Origin: Hyphomicrobiales bacterium
Lineage (GTDB): Bacteria; Pseudomonadota; Alphaproteobacteria; Rhizobiales; Rhizobiaceae
Direction: 5' to 3'
Length of the DNA: 64,000 bases
Assembly: GCA_900468285.1 (NCBI GenBank)
Contig: UBTF01000003.1
Span: 620,001-684,000 of the forward strand
Made by a program: the position numbers and the translations under genes. Positions 1-8,264 of this stretch are shown one piece after another. Under the pieces are notes generated by a model, which had not been told where the DNA came from, did not search any database, and saw only the letters and a list, made by a program, of their open reading frames with translations. Position 1 is the stretch's first letter, and the number at the start of each line of letters is the position of its first letter.

Positions 1-200
1 ATTTCATGTTTCTCGACGATCCGCGCACGCAACGGATCGTGCAGGAACCAAGCAGCGGTCATCACCGGCAGCTGCGCAACTTACAGAAATCCGGTTTTTC
101 GCATATCAGAAGCGTGGATTTACCCACGAAACATGCCGCGATAATGGCGATCAGTCGGCAAAGATTCTTCGCCGACCGACTGTGGCATCCCGCAGCATAA
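1..200 (+). CDS. Siderophore-type GNAT N-acetyltransferase, C-terminal fragment
   Basis: The first complete codon is at position 3 and the frame is open to TAA at 198-200, so the window holds only the last 65 or so residues. The motif LDDPRTQRIVQEP followed by a HHRQLRNLQKSGF helix and a final AIMAISRQRFF strand resembles the C-terminus of IucB/RhbD-type acetyltransferases, which acylate the hydroxamate arm of siderophores with acetyl- or acyl-CoA. That fits the siderophore receptor locus at 17-22 kb, but the bulk of the gene and its operon lie outside the window. The residues from MFLDD could also be read as a free-standing small ORF, but no ribosome binding site can be judged from the five bases before it. 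Confidence 0.65.
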   Translation, partial: FMFLDDPRTQRIVQEPSSGHHRQLRNLQKSGFSHIRSVDLPTKHAAIMAISRQRFFADRLWHPAA

Positions 201-243
201 ATCTCGCCTTGAGCATTGGTTTAACTGTCTCGAACGGTAGACG

Positions 244-256
244 GCAACTTCGTTGC
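244..256. terminator. Short hairpin between convergent genes
   Basis: GCAAC-TTC-GTTGC forms a 5-bp stem between the acetyltransferase fragment and the convergent AllA-family gene. The stem is short and no T-tract follows, so a terminator role is only plausible. Confidence 0.25.
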
Positions 257-271
257 GGCGATTAAGCCACT

Positions 272-751
272 TTAGTCCGGGATTGTCACGCTAACCGGTT
301 TCACCAACTCGTAAAGAACCGTGTCATCGCCCCGTCCTGTCTGGCGCATCGTCATGGCAAACAGGCCCTTTGCGCCAACGGGCGTCAGGAGATGGTGCAG
401 CACGCCTTGGCGATAGGTGACGATCTGGTTCGGCTGGGCGATGAACGCCTTGATGGATGAAACATCTGGCGTTCCATCAGATGCTTTTTCGCAAACCACG
501 ATCATCGATGGCGTTGAGTCCAACGGCAAAAATGTCTGGTTTGAGTAGGGGTGGATCTCCAGCTGCGAGACTTGTGCACGTTCTGCGATGCCCTTCATGC
601 GGACGATGTTCAAGACAGGGAGGGTGGCTTCCTGCGCACCTTCGTAGGCTTGGGTCACAGATAGCTGGGAGCTGATATCTCCCGTTTCTGAAACATATCC
701 GAAAGGGGCAAAAGCCTCTGCTGTGAGTTGTTGGGCGACGATGTCGGTCAT
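272..751 (-). CDS. allA: Ureidoglycolate lyase (AllA) family protein
   Basis: The 159-residue product matches the AllA family in length (E. coli AllA is about 160 residues) and in its cupin-like motifs: HPYSNQTFLPL at residues 67-77 and a YRQGVLHHLL segment around 113-122, where the histidines would bind metal. Classical AllA splits ureidoglycolate into glyoxylate and urea in purine catabolism. Here there is no allantoin or allantoate gene nearby; the gene is the last of a four-gene minus-strand set with L-idonate dehydrogenase, a gluconate 5-dehydrogenase-like SDR and an enolase-superfamily enzyme. Its ATG overlaps the stop of the dehydrogenase by 4 bp (ATGA), so translation is probably coupled. 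I infer that it may act on a sugar-acid-derived hydroxy or keto acid, but the family assignment is firmer than the substrate. Confidence 0.82.
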   Translation of the reverse strand: MTDIVAQQLTAEAFAPFGYVSETGDISSQLSVTQAYEGAQEATLPVLNIVRMKGIAERAQVSQLEIHPYSNQTFLPLDSTPSMIVVCEKASDGTPDVSSIKAFIAQPNQIVTYRQGVLHHLLTPVGAKGLFAMTMRQTGRGDDTVLYELVKPVSVTIPD

Positions 752-1794
752 GCGTGGGTATCCTGAAACTGAAGCTGAACCTTCATGCTTTGTGAACGGT
801 CGCTTGCGAGCTCGAAGGCGTCGCGAGCCTTTTCAAACGGCACTGTTGCGCTGATCAGCGGTTTGACGTCGATCAGGCCGCGCCCCATCAGGTCAACTGC
901 TTGGGCGAACTCCTCGTGGAACCGGAATGTGCCCTTCAGCTGCAGTTCCTTTGCAACAAGCAGATTGATGGGGAGCGTCATCTCTCCACCCAGGCCCAAT
1001 TGAACGATGGTGCCGCCGGGCCGCAGGACATCGAGGGCAGACACAAGTGCGGACTGATTGCCGGATGCTTCGAACACGACGTCGAAGACGCCCTTTTCCA
1101 CTTTGTATGGCTCAAGTCCTGCTGGATCGCGCAGGACGTTGAGCGCTTCATCCGCCCCGATATGGGCGGCGAGTTTCAAGGGTGCATCAGCAACATCAGT
1201 AACGACGATGTGCGATGCCCCAGCGAGCCTTGCTACGAGGACGCCCAGCATTCCAATCGGCCCCGCACCGGTCACAAGGATCTTTTTTCCAAGCAGAGAA
1301 CCGGCCTGACGTGCGGCGTGCAGACAAACAGCCAGGGGTTCCGCCATCGCGGCTTCGCCCATGCTCAGGCGATCTGAGATCGGCACTGCCTGCGACGCAT
1401 TAACGGCGACGGTCTCTCGAAATCCGCCCTGAATATGGGGCGTGCGCATTGCACTTCCCATGAAGCGCATGTCGATGCACTGGTTTTGCATTCCCGAAAG
1501 GCAATAGCGGCACGTGTTGCAGGGGCGTGATGGATTTACGGCAACGCGCATTCCCGGAACAAGGTGAGAAACACCACCACCCGTTTCAACGATAACGCCG
1601 GCAAATTCGTGGCCCAAGGCCATTGGCTCGCGCACGCGGACCGTGCCGAAGCCGCCGTGATGGTAGTAGTGGAGGTCTGACCCGCATATTCCCCCGGTTA
1701 CGACTGCCACTCGCACTTCGTCCGTCAGGATCGGCTGCTCTTTGACGTCTTCAATGCGCAGGTCTTTTGGTGCGTGGATGATGACACCTCGCAT
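748..1794 (-). CDS. idnD: L-idonate 5-dehydrogenase-type zinc alcohol dehydrogenase
   Basis: This is a 348-residue medium-chain zinc dehydrogenase. The catalytic zinc site is visible as GGICGSDLH (Cys37) and GHEFAG (His62, Glu63) with Glu152. The structural zinc is held by Cys92, Cys95, Cys98 and Cys106. The Rossmann motif VTGAGPIG lies at about 174-181. The GSDLHYYHHGGFG stretch is typical of L-idonate 5-dehydrogenases, which oxidise L-idonate to 5-keto-D-gluconate with NAD(P)+. The neighbouring SDR (1829-2599) would reduce that product to D-gluconate, as in the E. coli idn pathway. The 34-bp gap to the SDR and the 4-bp overlap with allA support one operon. A related polyol dehydrogenase specificity, for example sorbitol, is the main alternative. 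Confidence 0.85.
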   Translation of the reverse strand: MRGVIIHAPKDLRIEDVKEQPILTDEVRVAVVTGGICGSDLHYYHHGGFGTVRVREPMALGHEFAGVIVETGGGVSHLVPGMRVAVNPSRPCNTCRYCLSGMQNQCIDMRFMGSAMRTPHIQGGFRETVAVNASQAVPISDRLSMGEAAMAEPLAVCLHAARQAGSLLGKKILVTGAGPIGMLGVLVARLAGASHIVVTDVADAPLKLAAHIGADEALNVLRDPAGLEPYKVEKGVFDVVFEASGNQSALVSALDVLRPGGTIVQLGLGGEMTLPINLLVAKELQLKGTFRFHEEFAQAVDLMGRGLIDVKPLISATVPFEKARDAFELASDRSQSMKVQLQFQDTHA

Positions 1795-1828
1795 GGTCTT
1801 ATCCTCCCGATAAGTTTGGCAATGGGGT

Positions 1829-2599
1829 TTAGAGAACCGCTAACATTCCGCCATCGACATAGATGATCTGGCCATTGACGTAGTCAGACGCCGATGAGGC
1901 GAGGAACACGGCGGTCCCAATCAACTCCTCAGGTCGCCCCCACCGCCGGGATGGTGTGCGTCCCTTTACCCAGGCATCGAATTCCGGATTGTCGATCAGT
2001 GCCTGATTCATGTCGGTCAGCATGTAGCCGGGGCCGATGGCATTGGATTGAATGCCATGCTGCGCCCATTCCGCCGCCATGGCCCGGGTCAGCATCTTCA
2101 CGCCGCCCTTGGCCACCGTGTAGGGTGCGACCGTGGCGCGGGCCAGTTCGCTTGTCAGCGACCCGATGTTGATGATTTTTCCATAGCCGCGTGGGATCAT
2201 CCGCTTGGCTGCTTCTCGGCCCATCATGAAGGCGCTGGTCAGGTTGGTGTCGATCACCCTCTGCCAATCAGCGGTCTCAAGTTCGACCATCGGCTTGCGG
2301 AACTGGATACCGGCGTTGTTGATGACGATGTCTATTTCAATGCCCGCCGCATCGAAACGGCTGAAAGCTTCCAGTATCGAGCTTTCTGATGTTACGTCGA
2401 AAGCCGCGGCTTCGGCGGAGTAACCTTTATCAGAAAATTCCTTCACCGTTTGTGCAACGCGCGAAGCATCGGTTCCATTGATGAGAATGCGCGCTCCCGC
2501 ATTGGCCAGACCCTCTGCCATGGCCCGCCCAAGTCCGCGTGACGATCCCGTTACGAGAGCGGTGCGCCCGGACAGATCGAAAATCCCAGATTTTGTCAT
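1829..2599 (-). CDS. idnO: Gluconate 5-dehydrogenase-like short-chain dehydrogenase
   Basis: The reading frame is open from 2620, but I place the start at 2599 because GAGGAG lies 6 bases before that ATG. This gives 256 residues starting MTKSGIFDLSG. It has the TGSSRGLG cofactor loop (17-24), the NNAGI motif (94-98) and the Ser147, Tyr160, Lys164 catalytic set of classical SDRs. The start and the overall sequence resemble gluconate 5-dehydrogenase, which interconverts 5-ketogluconate and gluconate. The link with the adjacent L-idonate dehydrogenase supports this role. The 10-bp gap to the preceding enolase-superfamily gene suggests co-transcription. Other SDR substrates such as 2-keto-3-deoxy acids cannot be excluded. 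Confidence 0.8.
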   Translation of the reverse strand: MTKSGIFDLSGRTALVTGSSRGLGRAMAEGLANAGARILINGTDASRVAQTVKEFSDKGYSAEAAAFDVTSESSILEAFSRFDAAGIEIDIVINNAGIQFRKPMVELETADWQRVIDTNLTSAFMMGREAAKRMIPRGYGKIINIGSLTSELARATVAPYTVAKGGVKMLTRAMAAEWAQHGIQSNAIGPGYMLTDMNQALIDNPEFDAWVKGRTPSRRWGRPEELIGTAVFLASSASDYVNGQIIYVDGGMLAVL

Positions 2600-2609
2600 A
2601 TTCATCTCC

Positions 2610-3812
2610 TCAAAGGGCACTGCGCCGAACAGTCAGGTCAGGCCGTTCGAAAACCTGTGGCAACAGCTCGGTGCCAAGTCCCGGTCCTTCCATCGGCAGA
2701 ACGTAACCGTTCTCAATCACCGGAACATGGGTCACCAGTTCGCTGTACCAGCCGGTGTAAAAGGCGCGCACCGACTCCTGGATCATTGTATTTGTTTGTG
2801 AAAACGAGGAGTGAACGGCTGCCGCATAGGCAACGGGGCCGGTGCAGTCATGCGGTGCGTAGGGGCGGTGATACGTGTCGGCGAGGGAAGCGATCTTCCG
2901 ACCTTCGGTCAGGCCGCCCGTCCAGACGAGATCGGTCATGACGATTCCGATGGCGCCAGATTCCAGCATGTCCTTGTAAGGAAAGCGGGAGCCCAGTGTT
3001 TCGGATGCGCAAATTGGCACGCTTGTTGATGCTGCAAGCTCCGAGAGTGCCGATACGGAGTTCATTCTGATCGGGTCTTCGTACCAGGTTGGATCGAACG
3101 CCTCCAGTTCCCGTGCAATTCTCTTGATGGTCGGCAGGTTCCACAGGCTGTGAAATTCGACCATGATACGCATCTGGTCTCCGACGCGCTTGCGAATCTG
3201 CTCGAATGGCTTGATCGCCGTGCGAAGCTGTTCGCTTGTGATATAGCGACCGTCATTCTCGATGGCGGCGGGGTCGAAGGGCCAGATTTTCATGGCCGAA
3301 ATACCCTGCTCCAGCAGGTTTTCCGCCAAAGCCCCGGCGTCCGTCATGAAGCCCTTAAGGTCCTCATATGGGCCTTCCGAACTGTCACGGAAGTTCCATG
3401 TATCGACCGGCTTGATCTTGTTGGAACGGACATATCCATAGCCCGCACAGGTGTTGTAAACGGGAATGCGATCATGACACAGGCCACCCAGCATCTGATG
3501 GACGGGCTGGTCGCAGACCTTTCCGAAAATATCCCAGAGCGCCAGATCGATAGCCGACGCCGCCCGGTATTCGGCACCCGTGGACGCCTGTGCCATTGGT
3601 AGATTGACGAGTTCTCTCGCATGGGCCTCGATGCGTAACGGGTCCTTGCCAAGCAGTCGTCCGGCGAGAACGTCATGGATATGCGCTTCCACCGAGCCCG
3701 CACCATAAAATGTCTCGCCAAGACCTATGTGTCCCGCATCCGTGTGGACGCGCACCCATAGAACATTGGCGAACTCTTCCGTCCGCAAGGTTTCTATTGC
3801 GGTTATCTTCAT
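2610..3812 (-). CDS. Mandelate racemase/muconate lactonizing enzyme family, probable sugar-acid dehydratase
   Basis: The start is set at 3812, where GGGAGGAATTTCAA directly precedes ATG; the open frame upstream to 4052 lacks family similarity. The 400-residue product has the enolase-superfamily capping domain (about 1-125) followed by a TIM barrel. Visible candidate catalytic elements are Lys175 in MKIW, the metal ligands Glu219 (VEFH), Glu245 (YEDP) and Glu271 (ASET), and His321-Asp322 in APHDCTGP. Such enzymes abstract a proton alpha to a carboxylate, and most relatives in this genomic setting dehydrate acid sugars to 2-keto-3-deoxy acids. It is the first gene of the minus-strand sugar-acid operon, so it probably feeds or defines that pathway. 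The precise substrate cannot be read from the sequence. Confidence 0.85.
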   Translation of the reverse strand: MKITAIETLRTEEFANVLWVRVHTDAGHIGLGETFYGAGSVEAHIHDVLAGRLLGKDPLRIEAHARELVNLPMAQASTGAEYRAASAIDLALWDIFGKVCDQPVHQMLGGLCHDRIPVYNTCAGYGYVRSNKIKPVDTWNFRDSSEGPYEDLKGFMTDAGALAENLLEQGISAMKIWPFDPAAIENDGRYITSEQLRTAIKPFEQIRKRVGDQMRIMVEFHSLWNLPTIKRIARELEAFDPTWYEDPIRMNSVSALSELAASTSVPICASETLGSRFPYKDMLESGAIGIVMTDLVWTGGLTEGRKIASLADTYHRPYAPHDCTGPVAYAAAVHSSFSQTNTMIQESVRAFYTGWYSELVTHVPVIENGYVLPMEGPGLGTELLPQVFERPDLTVRRSAL

Positions 3813-4158
3813 TTGAAATTCCTCCCATCCGGCTGAAGCCAGACCGATCCCACCCGTGGGCCGCGCTTCAGGCCGCCTTCGCCGTGACAATAATATTGCT
3901 TGTAATATTTCACAACATATTTTATGAGTTTTCTCAAGATGGAGGAATGAGCGCACGGGGAGGTCGTTCATGGCACAGAGACAAATCATGTTTAGGCACG
4001 TCTTCAACCTCACCGCGCTGCGGTTCGCAGGCGAGGCAAACTTTGCCGGCACCTACCTTCGCCACATGAAGAGCGAGACGGATAGGCCGGGCCTCCGGTC
4101 GTTCGCGGCCTGTGCTGCATCAAATTTAAGGTTCTAGAATTCCAATTGGGGGGTGCTT
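3813..4158. promoter_or_regulatory. Divergent promoter region with repeated AT-rich motif
   Basis: This 346-bp gene-free stretch separates the sugar-acid operon (minus) from the hydroxyacid dehydrogenase and ABC operon (plus). TAATATT occurs twice, at 3891-3897 and 3903-3909, a 12-bp period. It overlaps an imperfect dyad, TTGT-N8-ACAA, at 3900-3915. This is the most AT-rich spot of the gap and lies 80-100 bp before the minus-strand start, a plausible promoter or operator. No regulator gene is adjacent, and nothing convincing is visible in 3950-4140. Confidence 0.35.
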
Positions 4159-5151
4159 ATGTCGCCACGGATCATATTCCATGGAGAGAATGCTGCCAGT
4201 TTCAGCAGCGATTTCGCCAGTCTCGTTCAAGGTGGAGCGGAAATTGTTCTGCTTCCAGACGTCCTTCAAACCGAGGATCAGCGTCAGGCTTACCAGCAGG
4301 CAGATGTAATTGTTGGCGTCAAATTCGACGCATCTCTGCCCACGCCGGAAAGGCTTCAGCTGTTTCACGTGCCGGGTGCGGGCTACGATCCCGTAAATCT
4401 GGAAATGATGCCTAAAACCGCTACGGTCTGCAATTGCTTCGGCCACGATCCGGCCATTGCGGAATATGTGTTCGCCGCAATTTTGAACAGGCACGTACCA
4501 CTCGTCGATGCGGACCGCAGATTGCGTCAGGGCGACTGGGCCTACTGGTCTGGCTCGCCAGACAGGCTACATGACGAAATGTCTGGAAAGACAATTGGTC
4601 TTCTGGGTTTTGGACATATCGGCAAGGCCATTGCCCGGCGGGCAAAAGCCTTTGATATGCGTGTCAGCGTGGCAAACCGTACCCGTGTTGATGTTTCGGA
4701 GCTGGTGGATGAATCCTATTCGCTGGACCAACTCGAAAACTTCTGGCCGTCAGCCGATTTTATCATTGTTTCAGTGCCATTCACCGCTTCTACGCAGGGA
4801 ATTGTCGGCCAGAGCGCCTTTGCCGCGATGAAACCGAGCGCCGTTGTGATGAATGTGGGTCGTGGTCCGACCATCGATGAAAAGGCTCTGTTCGATGCGT
4901 TGAGCGAGCGTCGCATTGCAGGTTCAGTCATCGACACCTGGTACGCCTATCCAGGCCCGGGCGAACCGAACCGACTGCCCTCGGCACTACCGTTTCACGA
5001 ACTGAACAATGTCGTGATGACACCGCACATGTCCGGCTGGACAAGCGGCACGGTTCGCCGTCGCCAGCAGACAATTGCGGACAATATCAACCGGCGGCTG
5101 GAGGGCCGTGAATGCGTCAACATCATTCAGAGGGCGCAATCGGAACGTTGA
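4159..5151 (+). CDS. D-isomer-specific 2-hydroxyacid dehydrogenase
   Basis: The product is a 330-residue NAD(P)-dependent dehydrogenase of the phosphoglycerate/formate dehydrogenase superfamily. The Rossmann motif LLGFGHIGKAIA lies at 148-159. The catalytic Arg235 sits in NVGRGPTIDE and the catalytic His290 in MTPHMSGW; the usual active-site Glu is less clear. The ATG at 4159 is preferred because a run of G residues at 4148-4153 is well placed; a GTG two codons earlier (4153) is the alternative. It probably interconverts a 2-keto acid and a D-2-hydroxy acid. It begins the operon with the polar amino-acid-type ABC importer, 37 bp upstream of the binding-protein gene, and is divergent from the sugar-acid genes. 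I infer that it processes the imported substrate. Confidence 0.8.
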   Translation: MSPRIIFHGENAASFSSDFASLVQGGAEIVLLPDVLQTEDQRQAYQQADVIVGVKFDASLPTPERLQLFHVPGAGYDPVNLEMMPKTATVCNCFGHDPAIAEYVFAAILNRHVPLVDADRRLRQGDWAYWSGSPDRLHDEMSGKTIGLLGFGHIGKAIARRAKAFDMRVSVANRTRVDVSELVDESYSLDQLENFWPSADFIIVSVPFTASTQGIVGQSAFAAMKPSAVVMNVGRGPTIDEKALFDALSERRIAGSVIDTWYAYPGPGEPNRLPSALPFHELNNVVMTPHMSGWTSGTVRRRQQTIADNINRRLEGRECVNIIQRAQSER

Positions 5152-5188
5152 TGACTTGATCAATAGCTCAATCAAAAGGGAGAGAGTG

Positions 5189-5989
5189 ATGAGCTTCTTT
5201 AGAAATTTGAAAACAGCAGCCCTGGTAGCCGTGTGTGCAGGCGTTTTGACCAGCGGGTTTGCAAATGCGCAGACCGTTGACGAAATCGTCAAGCGCGGTT
5301 CGGTCAAGATTGGTGTGCTTGTTGGCGCGCCTCCATTCGGCTCCGTAGATGCGCAGGGCAATGCCGTTGGCTATGATGCTGATGTGGCTGCGCTGGTGGG
5401 CAAGTACATGGGCGTTCCTGTGACAATGGTTCAGCTGACGCCGCCTTCGCGTATTCCAGCGCTGGAATCCGGCAAGGTCGATTTTCTGGTTGCGACGTTG
5501 GCGCCTACGCCCGAACGCGCCAAGGTGGTGATGTTTACCAACCCTTACAGTGCATTTCAGGTCGGTATTTACGCCCATAAGGACACGGCCATTTCCAAGT
5601 GGGAAGACCTCAAGGGCATGACTGTCGGCGTCAATCGCGGATCAAGCGTCGAGAGGGAGTTCGTCAATCGCGAGAAGGAGCTTGGTCTGACGATCCTTCG
5701 GTTTGACGATGACGCCACCACCATGCAGGCGCTTTTCTCCGGTCAGGTCCAGGCAATCGCAGGACCTGACGCGCAGGCAAATGCTGCCATGCGTCTGCGC
5801 GGCGATACGACCAGTGAAGTCAAGTTCATCTTCCAGGTCCAGCCCAACTCCATGACGGTCCGCATGGACGCCTATGACCTGCATCAGTGGCTGAACAACA
5901 CGATCTACTACATCAAGCAGAACGGCGAACTGGATGCCATCGCCCGCAAATGGGTCGGATCGCCATTGCCGGTACTCCCGACTTTCTAA
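5189..5989 (+). CDS. ABC transporter substrate-binding protein, family 3 (polar amino acid type)
   Basis: The start at 5189 follows AAGGGAGAG and opens a clear signal peptide: basic MSFFRNLK, a hydrophobic core to about residue 22 and an ANA cleavage site before Gln28. The mature part begins TVDEIVKRGSVKIGVLVGAPPFG, the usual N-lobe of family 3 binding proteins. VGYDADVAALVGKYMGV and LDAIARKWVG are also diagnostic. At 266 residues it has normal family length. It delivers the ligand in the periplasm to the two permeases that follow. Ligands in this family are mostly amino acids, but the hydroxyacid dehydrogenase upstream and sugar-acid genes alongside suggest a carboxylate. A strong hairpin at 6004-6035 separates it from the permeases. 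Confidence 0.88.
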   Translation: MSFFRNLKTAALVAVCAGVLTSGFANAQTVDEIVKRGSVKIGVLVGAPPFGSVDAQGNAVGYDADVAALVGKYMGVPVTMVQLTPPSRIPALESGKVDFLVATLAPTPERAKVVMFTNPYSAFQVGIYAHKDTAISKWEDLKGMTVGVNRGSSVEREFVNREKELGLTILRFDDDATTMQALFSGQVQAIAGPDAQANAAMRLRGDTTSEVKFIFQVQPNSMTVRMDAYDLHQWLNNTIYYIKQNGELDAIARKWVGSPLPVLPTF

Positions 5990-6003
5990 GTCGGCCTGAC
6001 GAA

Positions 6004-6035
6004 CGTCCTCGCGCGCCTGGTCGGCCGCGAGGACG
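6004..6035 (+). terminator. Intercistronic hairpin after binding-protein gene
   Basis: CGTCCTCGCG (6004-6013) and CGCGAGGACG (6026-6035) form a perfect 10-bp stem, with a few more pairs possible inside the loop. No T-run follows, so I read it as a partial terminator or 3'-end stabiliser that lowers permease expression relative to the binding protein. Confidence 0.6.
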
Positions 6036-6059
6036 GGATTACCGGGAGGAAGTAATTTC

Positions 6060-6764
6060 ATGAATTTCTCACTGCATTTCGAATCCGTCTTTGCGGAATC
6101 CGATCTCATCATGCGTGGCATTGCCTTGACCATTGGTCTTTCCGCCACGGCTATTGCGCTTGGTACCTGTGTTGCAATCCTGCTTGTCGCACTGCGGCAT
6201 CTGGGCAATGGTGCGGTGCGCTTCGGGGTGGACTCCTATGTGGAGTTGCTTCGCAACACGCCGTTTCTTGTCCAGCTTTTCATGATCTTCTTCGGCTTGC
6301 CACTGCTTGGGCTGCGCATGTCCGGCACGCAGGCCGCGCTGCTCGCCATGACGCTCAATCTGTCGGCCTATGCGACAGAGATCATTCGTGCGGGCGTCGA
6401 ATCCATCCACCGTTCGCAGATCGAGGCGGGTCTTTCGCTGGCACTCAGTCGCTTGCAGGTCTTCCGTTATGTCGTGCTGAAGCCATCGATTTCCAAGGTC
6501 TGGCCTGCACTGTCCAGCCAGTTCGTTCTCATGCTTCTGGCCTCCAGTATCTGCTCCTTCATTTCCGTTCCCGAACTTTCCGGCGCCGCCTCGATCATCG
6601 AGCAGCGGACGTTCAGAAGCTTCGAAACCTACATTGTGGTCACGATCTTGTATCTGTGCATGGCACTCGTCTTGAAGCTTGTCCTGTTCTGGATTGGCCA
6701 TCGTCTTTTCAACCGAAGGACAGTCGTCACCGCGCCCTTGGCCGTTGAAAGAGGGGTTGCCTGA
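6060..6764 (+). CDS. Amino-acid-type ABC transporter permease (HisQM/GlnP family), first subunit
   Basis: This 234-residue membrane protein has about five hydrophobic segments and the GlnP/HisM signature: a YVELLRNTPFLVQLF stretch near residues 57-71 and an EAA loop (EIIRAGVESIHRSQIEAGLS, about 107-126) that contacts the ATPase. It starts with ATG at 6060 after GGGAGGAAG. Its stop codon shares a base with the next start (TGATG at 6762-6766), so the two permeases are translationally coupled and probably form a heterodimer in the inner membrane. The family carries polar amino acids and related carboxylates. Confidence 0.88.
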   Translation: MNFSLHFESVFAESDLIMRGIALTIGLSATAIALGTCVAILLVALRHLGNGAVRFGVDSYVELLRNTPFLVQLFMIFFGLPLLGLRMSGTQAALLAMTLNLSAYATEIIRAGVESIHRSQIEAGLSLALSRLQVFRYVVLKPSISKVWPALSSQFVLMLLASSICSFISVPELSGAASIIEQRTFRSFETYIVVTILYLCMALVLKLVLFWIGHRLFNRRTVVTAPLAVERGVA

Positions 6765-7417
6765 TGTCTACATTTGGTTGGCCAGAATTTATGTTCCTGG
6801 TGCGCTCCGCCGGTTGGTCCATTGTGCTCACGGCCATCGCGTTCGGTTTCGGTACCATCGCAGGCGGCATATTTGCCATCATGCGCCTTGCCCGCAGCTC
6901 CGTCTTGCGGACCATAGCGGCGGGTTACATCACCGTCATCCAGTCGATTCCGGTGCTCATGATCCTGTTCATGTCCTATTACGGGCTGACACTGTTCGGT
7001 GTTGAAATCCCACCTTTGTTCGCAGCGTCGATTTCGCTGTCGATCTACGTATCTGCCTATCTGGCCGAAATCTGGCGTGGATCGATCCAGGCGGTTCCTT
7101 CGCAGCAATGGGAGGCCTCCGCCTCACTGGCACTGTCAAGGTTCCAGCAGTACCGATACATCATCCTGCCGCAGGCCCTGCGCATTTCGCTGCCGCCGAC
7201 GGTCGGCTTCCTCGTTCAGCTCGTGAAAAATACCTCGATTGTCTCCGTCGTCGGTTTCGTCGAACTTTCTCGCGCCGGCCAGCTCGTCAACAACGCGACC
7301 TTCAAGCCGTTCCAGGTCTTTCTCGTCGTTGCCATCCTCTATTTCGCAATCTGCTTTCCGCTGTCGCGTCTAAGTCGCCATCTTGAAAGGGTTCTCCATG
7401 TCGGTCGTAGCCATTGA
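6764..7417 (+). CDS. Amino-acid-type ABC transporter permease, second subunit
   Basis: This is a 217-residue partner of the preceding permease, also with about five membrane segments. It has the same family landmarks: a TVIQSIPVLMILFMSYYG segment near 55-72 and an EAA loop, AEIWRGSIQAVPSQQWEAS, around 99-117. PQALRISLPPTVGFLVQLVKN matches the conserved C-terminal region. It overlaps the upstream permease by one base. The ATPase start lies 20 bp inside its 3' end, so all three genes are tightly coupled. Confidence 0.88.
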   Translation: MSTFGWPEFMFLVRSAGWSIVLTAIAFGFGTIAGGIFAIMRLARSSVLRTIAAGYITVIQSIPVLMILFMSYYGLTLFGVEIPPLFAASISLSIYVSAYLAEIWRGSIQAVPSQQWEASASLALSRFQQYRYIILPQALRISLPPTVGFLVQLVKNTSIVSVVGFVELSRAGQLVNNATFKPFQVFLVVAILYFAICFPLSRLSRHLERVLHVGRSH

Positions 7418-8129
7418 CCAAGTCCATAAGCGCTATGGCGCGCTCGAAGTCCTGAAAGGTGTTTCTCTTACCGTCGAAGCAGGGCAGGTGGTCGCCATCA
7501 TCGGGCGAAGCGGTTCAGGTAAGAGCACCATGCTTCGCTGTATCAATGGTCTGGAGCAATTCCAGTCGGGAGCGATTACGGTCGCTGGCCATCGGGTCGA
7601 GCAAAATCCGGCAAAGCTGCAGGAATTGCGCAAGGATGTCGGTATCGTTTTCCAGAGCTATAATCTGTTCCCGCATCTCAATGTCGGGCAGAACATCATG
7701 CTTTCGCCGCGAATAACGCAGGGCGTGTCTCATGCTGAGGCCGAGGCGCTGGCGCGCAGGGTGCTGGCCCAGGTCGGTCTGGCCGAAAAGTTCGATGCCT
7801 TTCCCGATATGCTGTCTGGCGGGCAACAGCAGCGCGTCGCCATAGCGCGCTCGCTGGCCATGCGGCCGAAAGTCATGTTGTTCGATGAAGTGACGTCCGC
7901 TCTCGATCCGGAATTGACGGGAGAAGTTCTTCTCGTCATGGAACAGCTCGCGAGGGAAGGGATGACGATGTTGCTCGTTACCCATGAAATGAGCTTTGCC
8001 CGCAGCGTGGCGAATGTCACCGTCTTCATGCATCACGGCAAGATCTGGGAAATGGGACCTTCCAAAGAGCTGTTCGAGAATCCACAGACAGCGGAGTTGC
8101 AGGCATTCCTCTCAAATGGTGTCAAATAA
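7398..8129 (+). CDS. Amino-acid-type ABC transporter ATP-binding protein (GlnQ/HisP family)
   Basis: The ATG at 7398 is chosen over an in-frame TTG at 7383 because MSVVAIDQVHKRYG is the normal family start. The 243-residue product has Walker A GRSGSGKS (36-43), signature LSGGQ (139-143) and Walker B VMLFDE (159-164). The usual DEPTSALD after Walker B reads DEVTSALD here, a variant seen in some alphaproteobacterial members. The protein would power the two permeases at the cytoplasmic face. It closes the operon begun at 4159. The following 135 bp contain no convincing terminator. Confidence 0.9.
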   Translation: MSVVAIDQVHKRYGALEVLKGVSLTVEAGQVVAIIGRSGSGKSTMLRCINGLEQFQSGAITVAGHRVEQNPAKLQELRKDVGIVFQSYNLFPHLNVGQNIMLSPRITQGVSHAEAEALARRVLAQVGLAEKFDAFPDMLSGGQQQRVAIARSLAMRPKVMLFDEVTSALDPELTGEVLLVMEQLAREGMTMLLVTHEMSFARSVANVTVFMHHGKIWEMGPSKELFENPQTAELQAFLSNGVK

Positions 8130-8264
8130 CGTAGCGACACTGCCAATGTGACGGCAAGGTGTGGTTGACGATTTCGGAAAGACAAGATTGATTGCGGCAT
8201 CAGTATTGTCTGGGCCGCTCTTCTTCGTGCGTCTTTTTGAGTGGCATTTTACCAAGGTTTAGAA

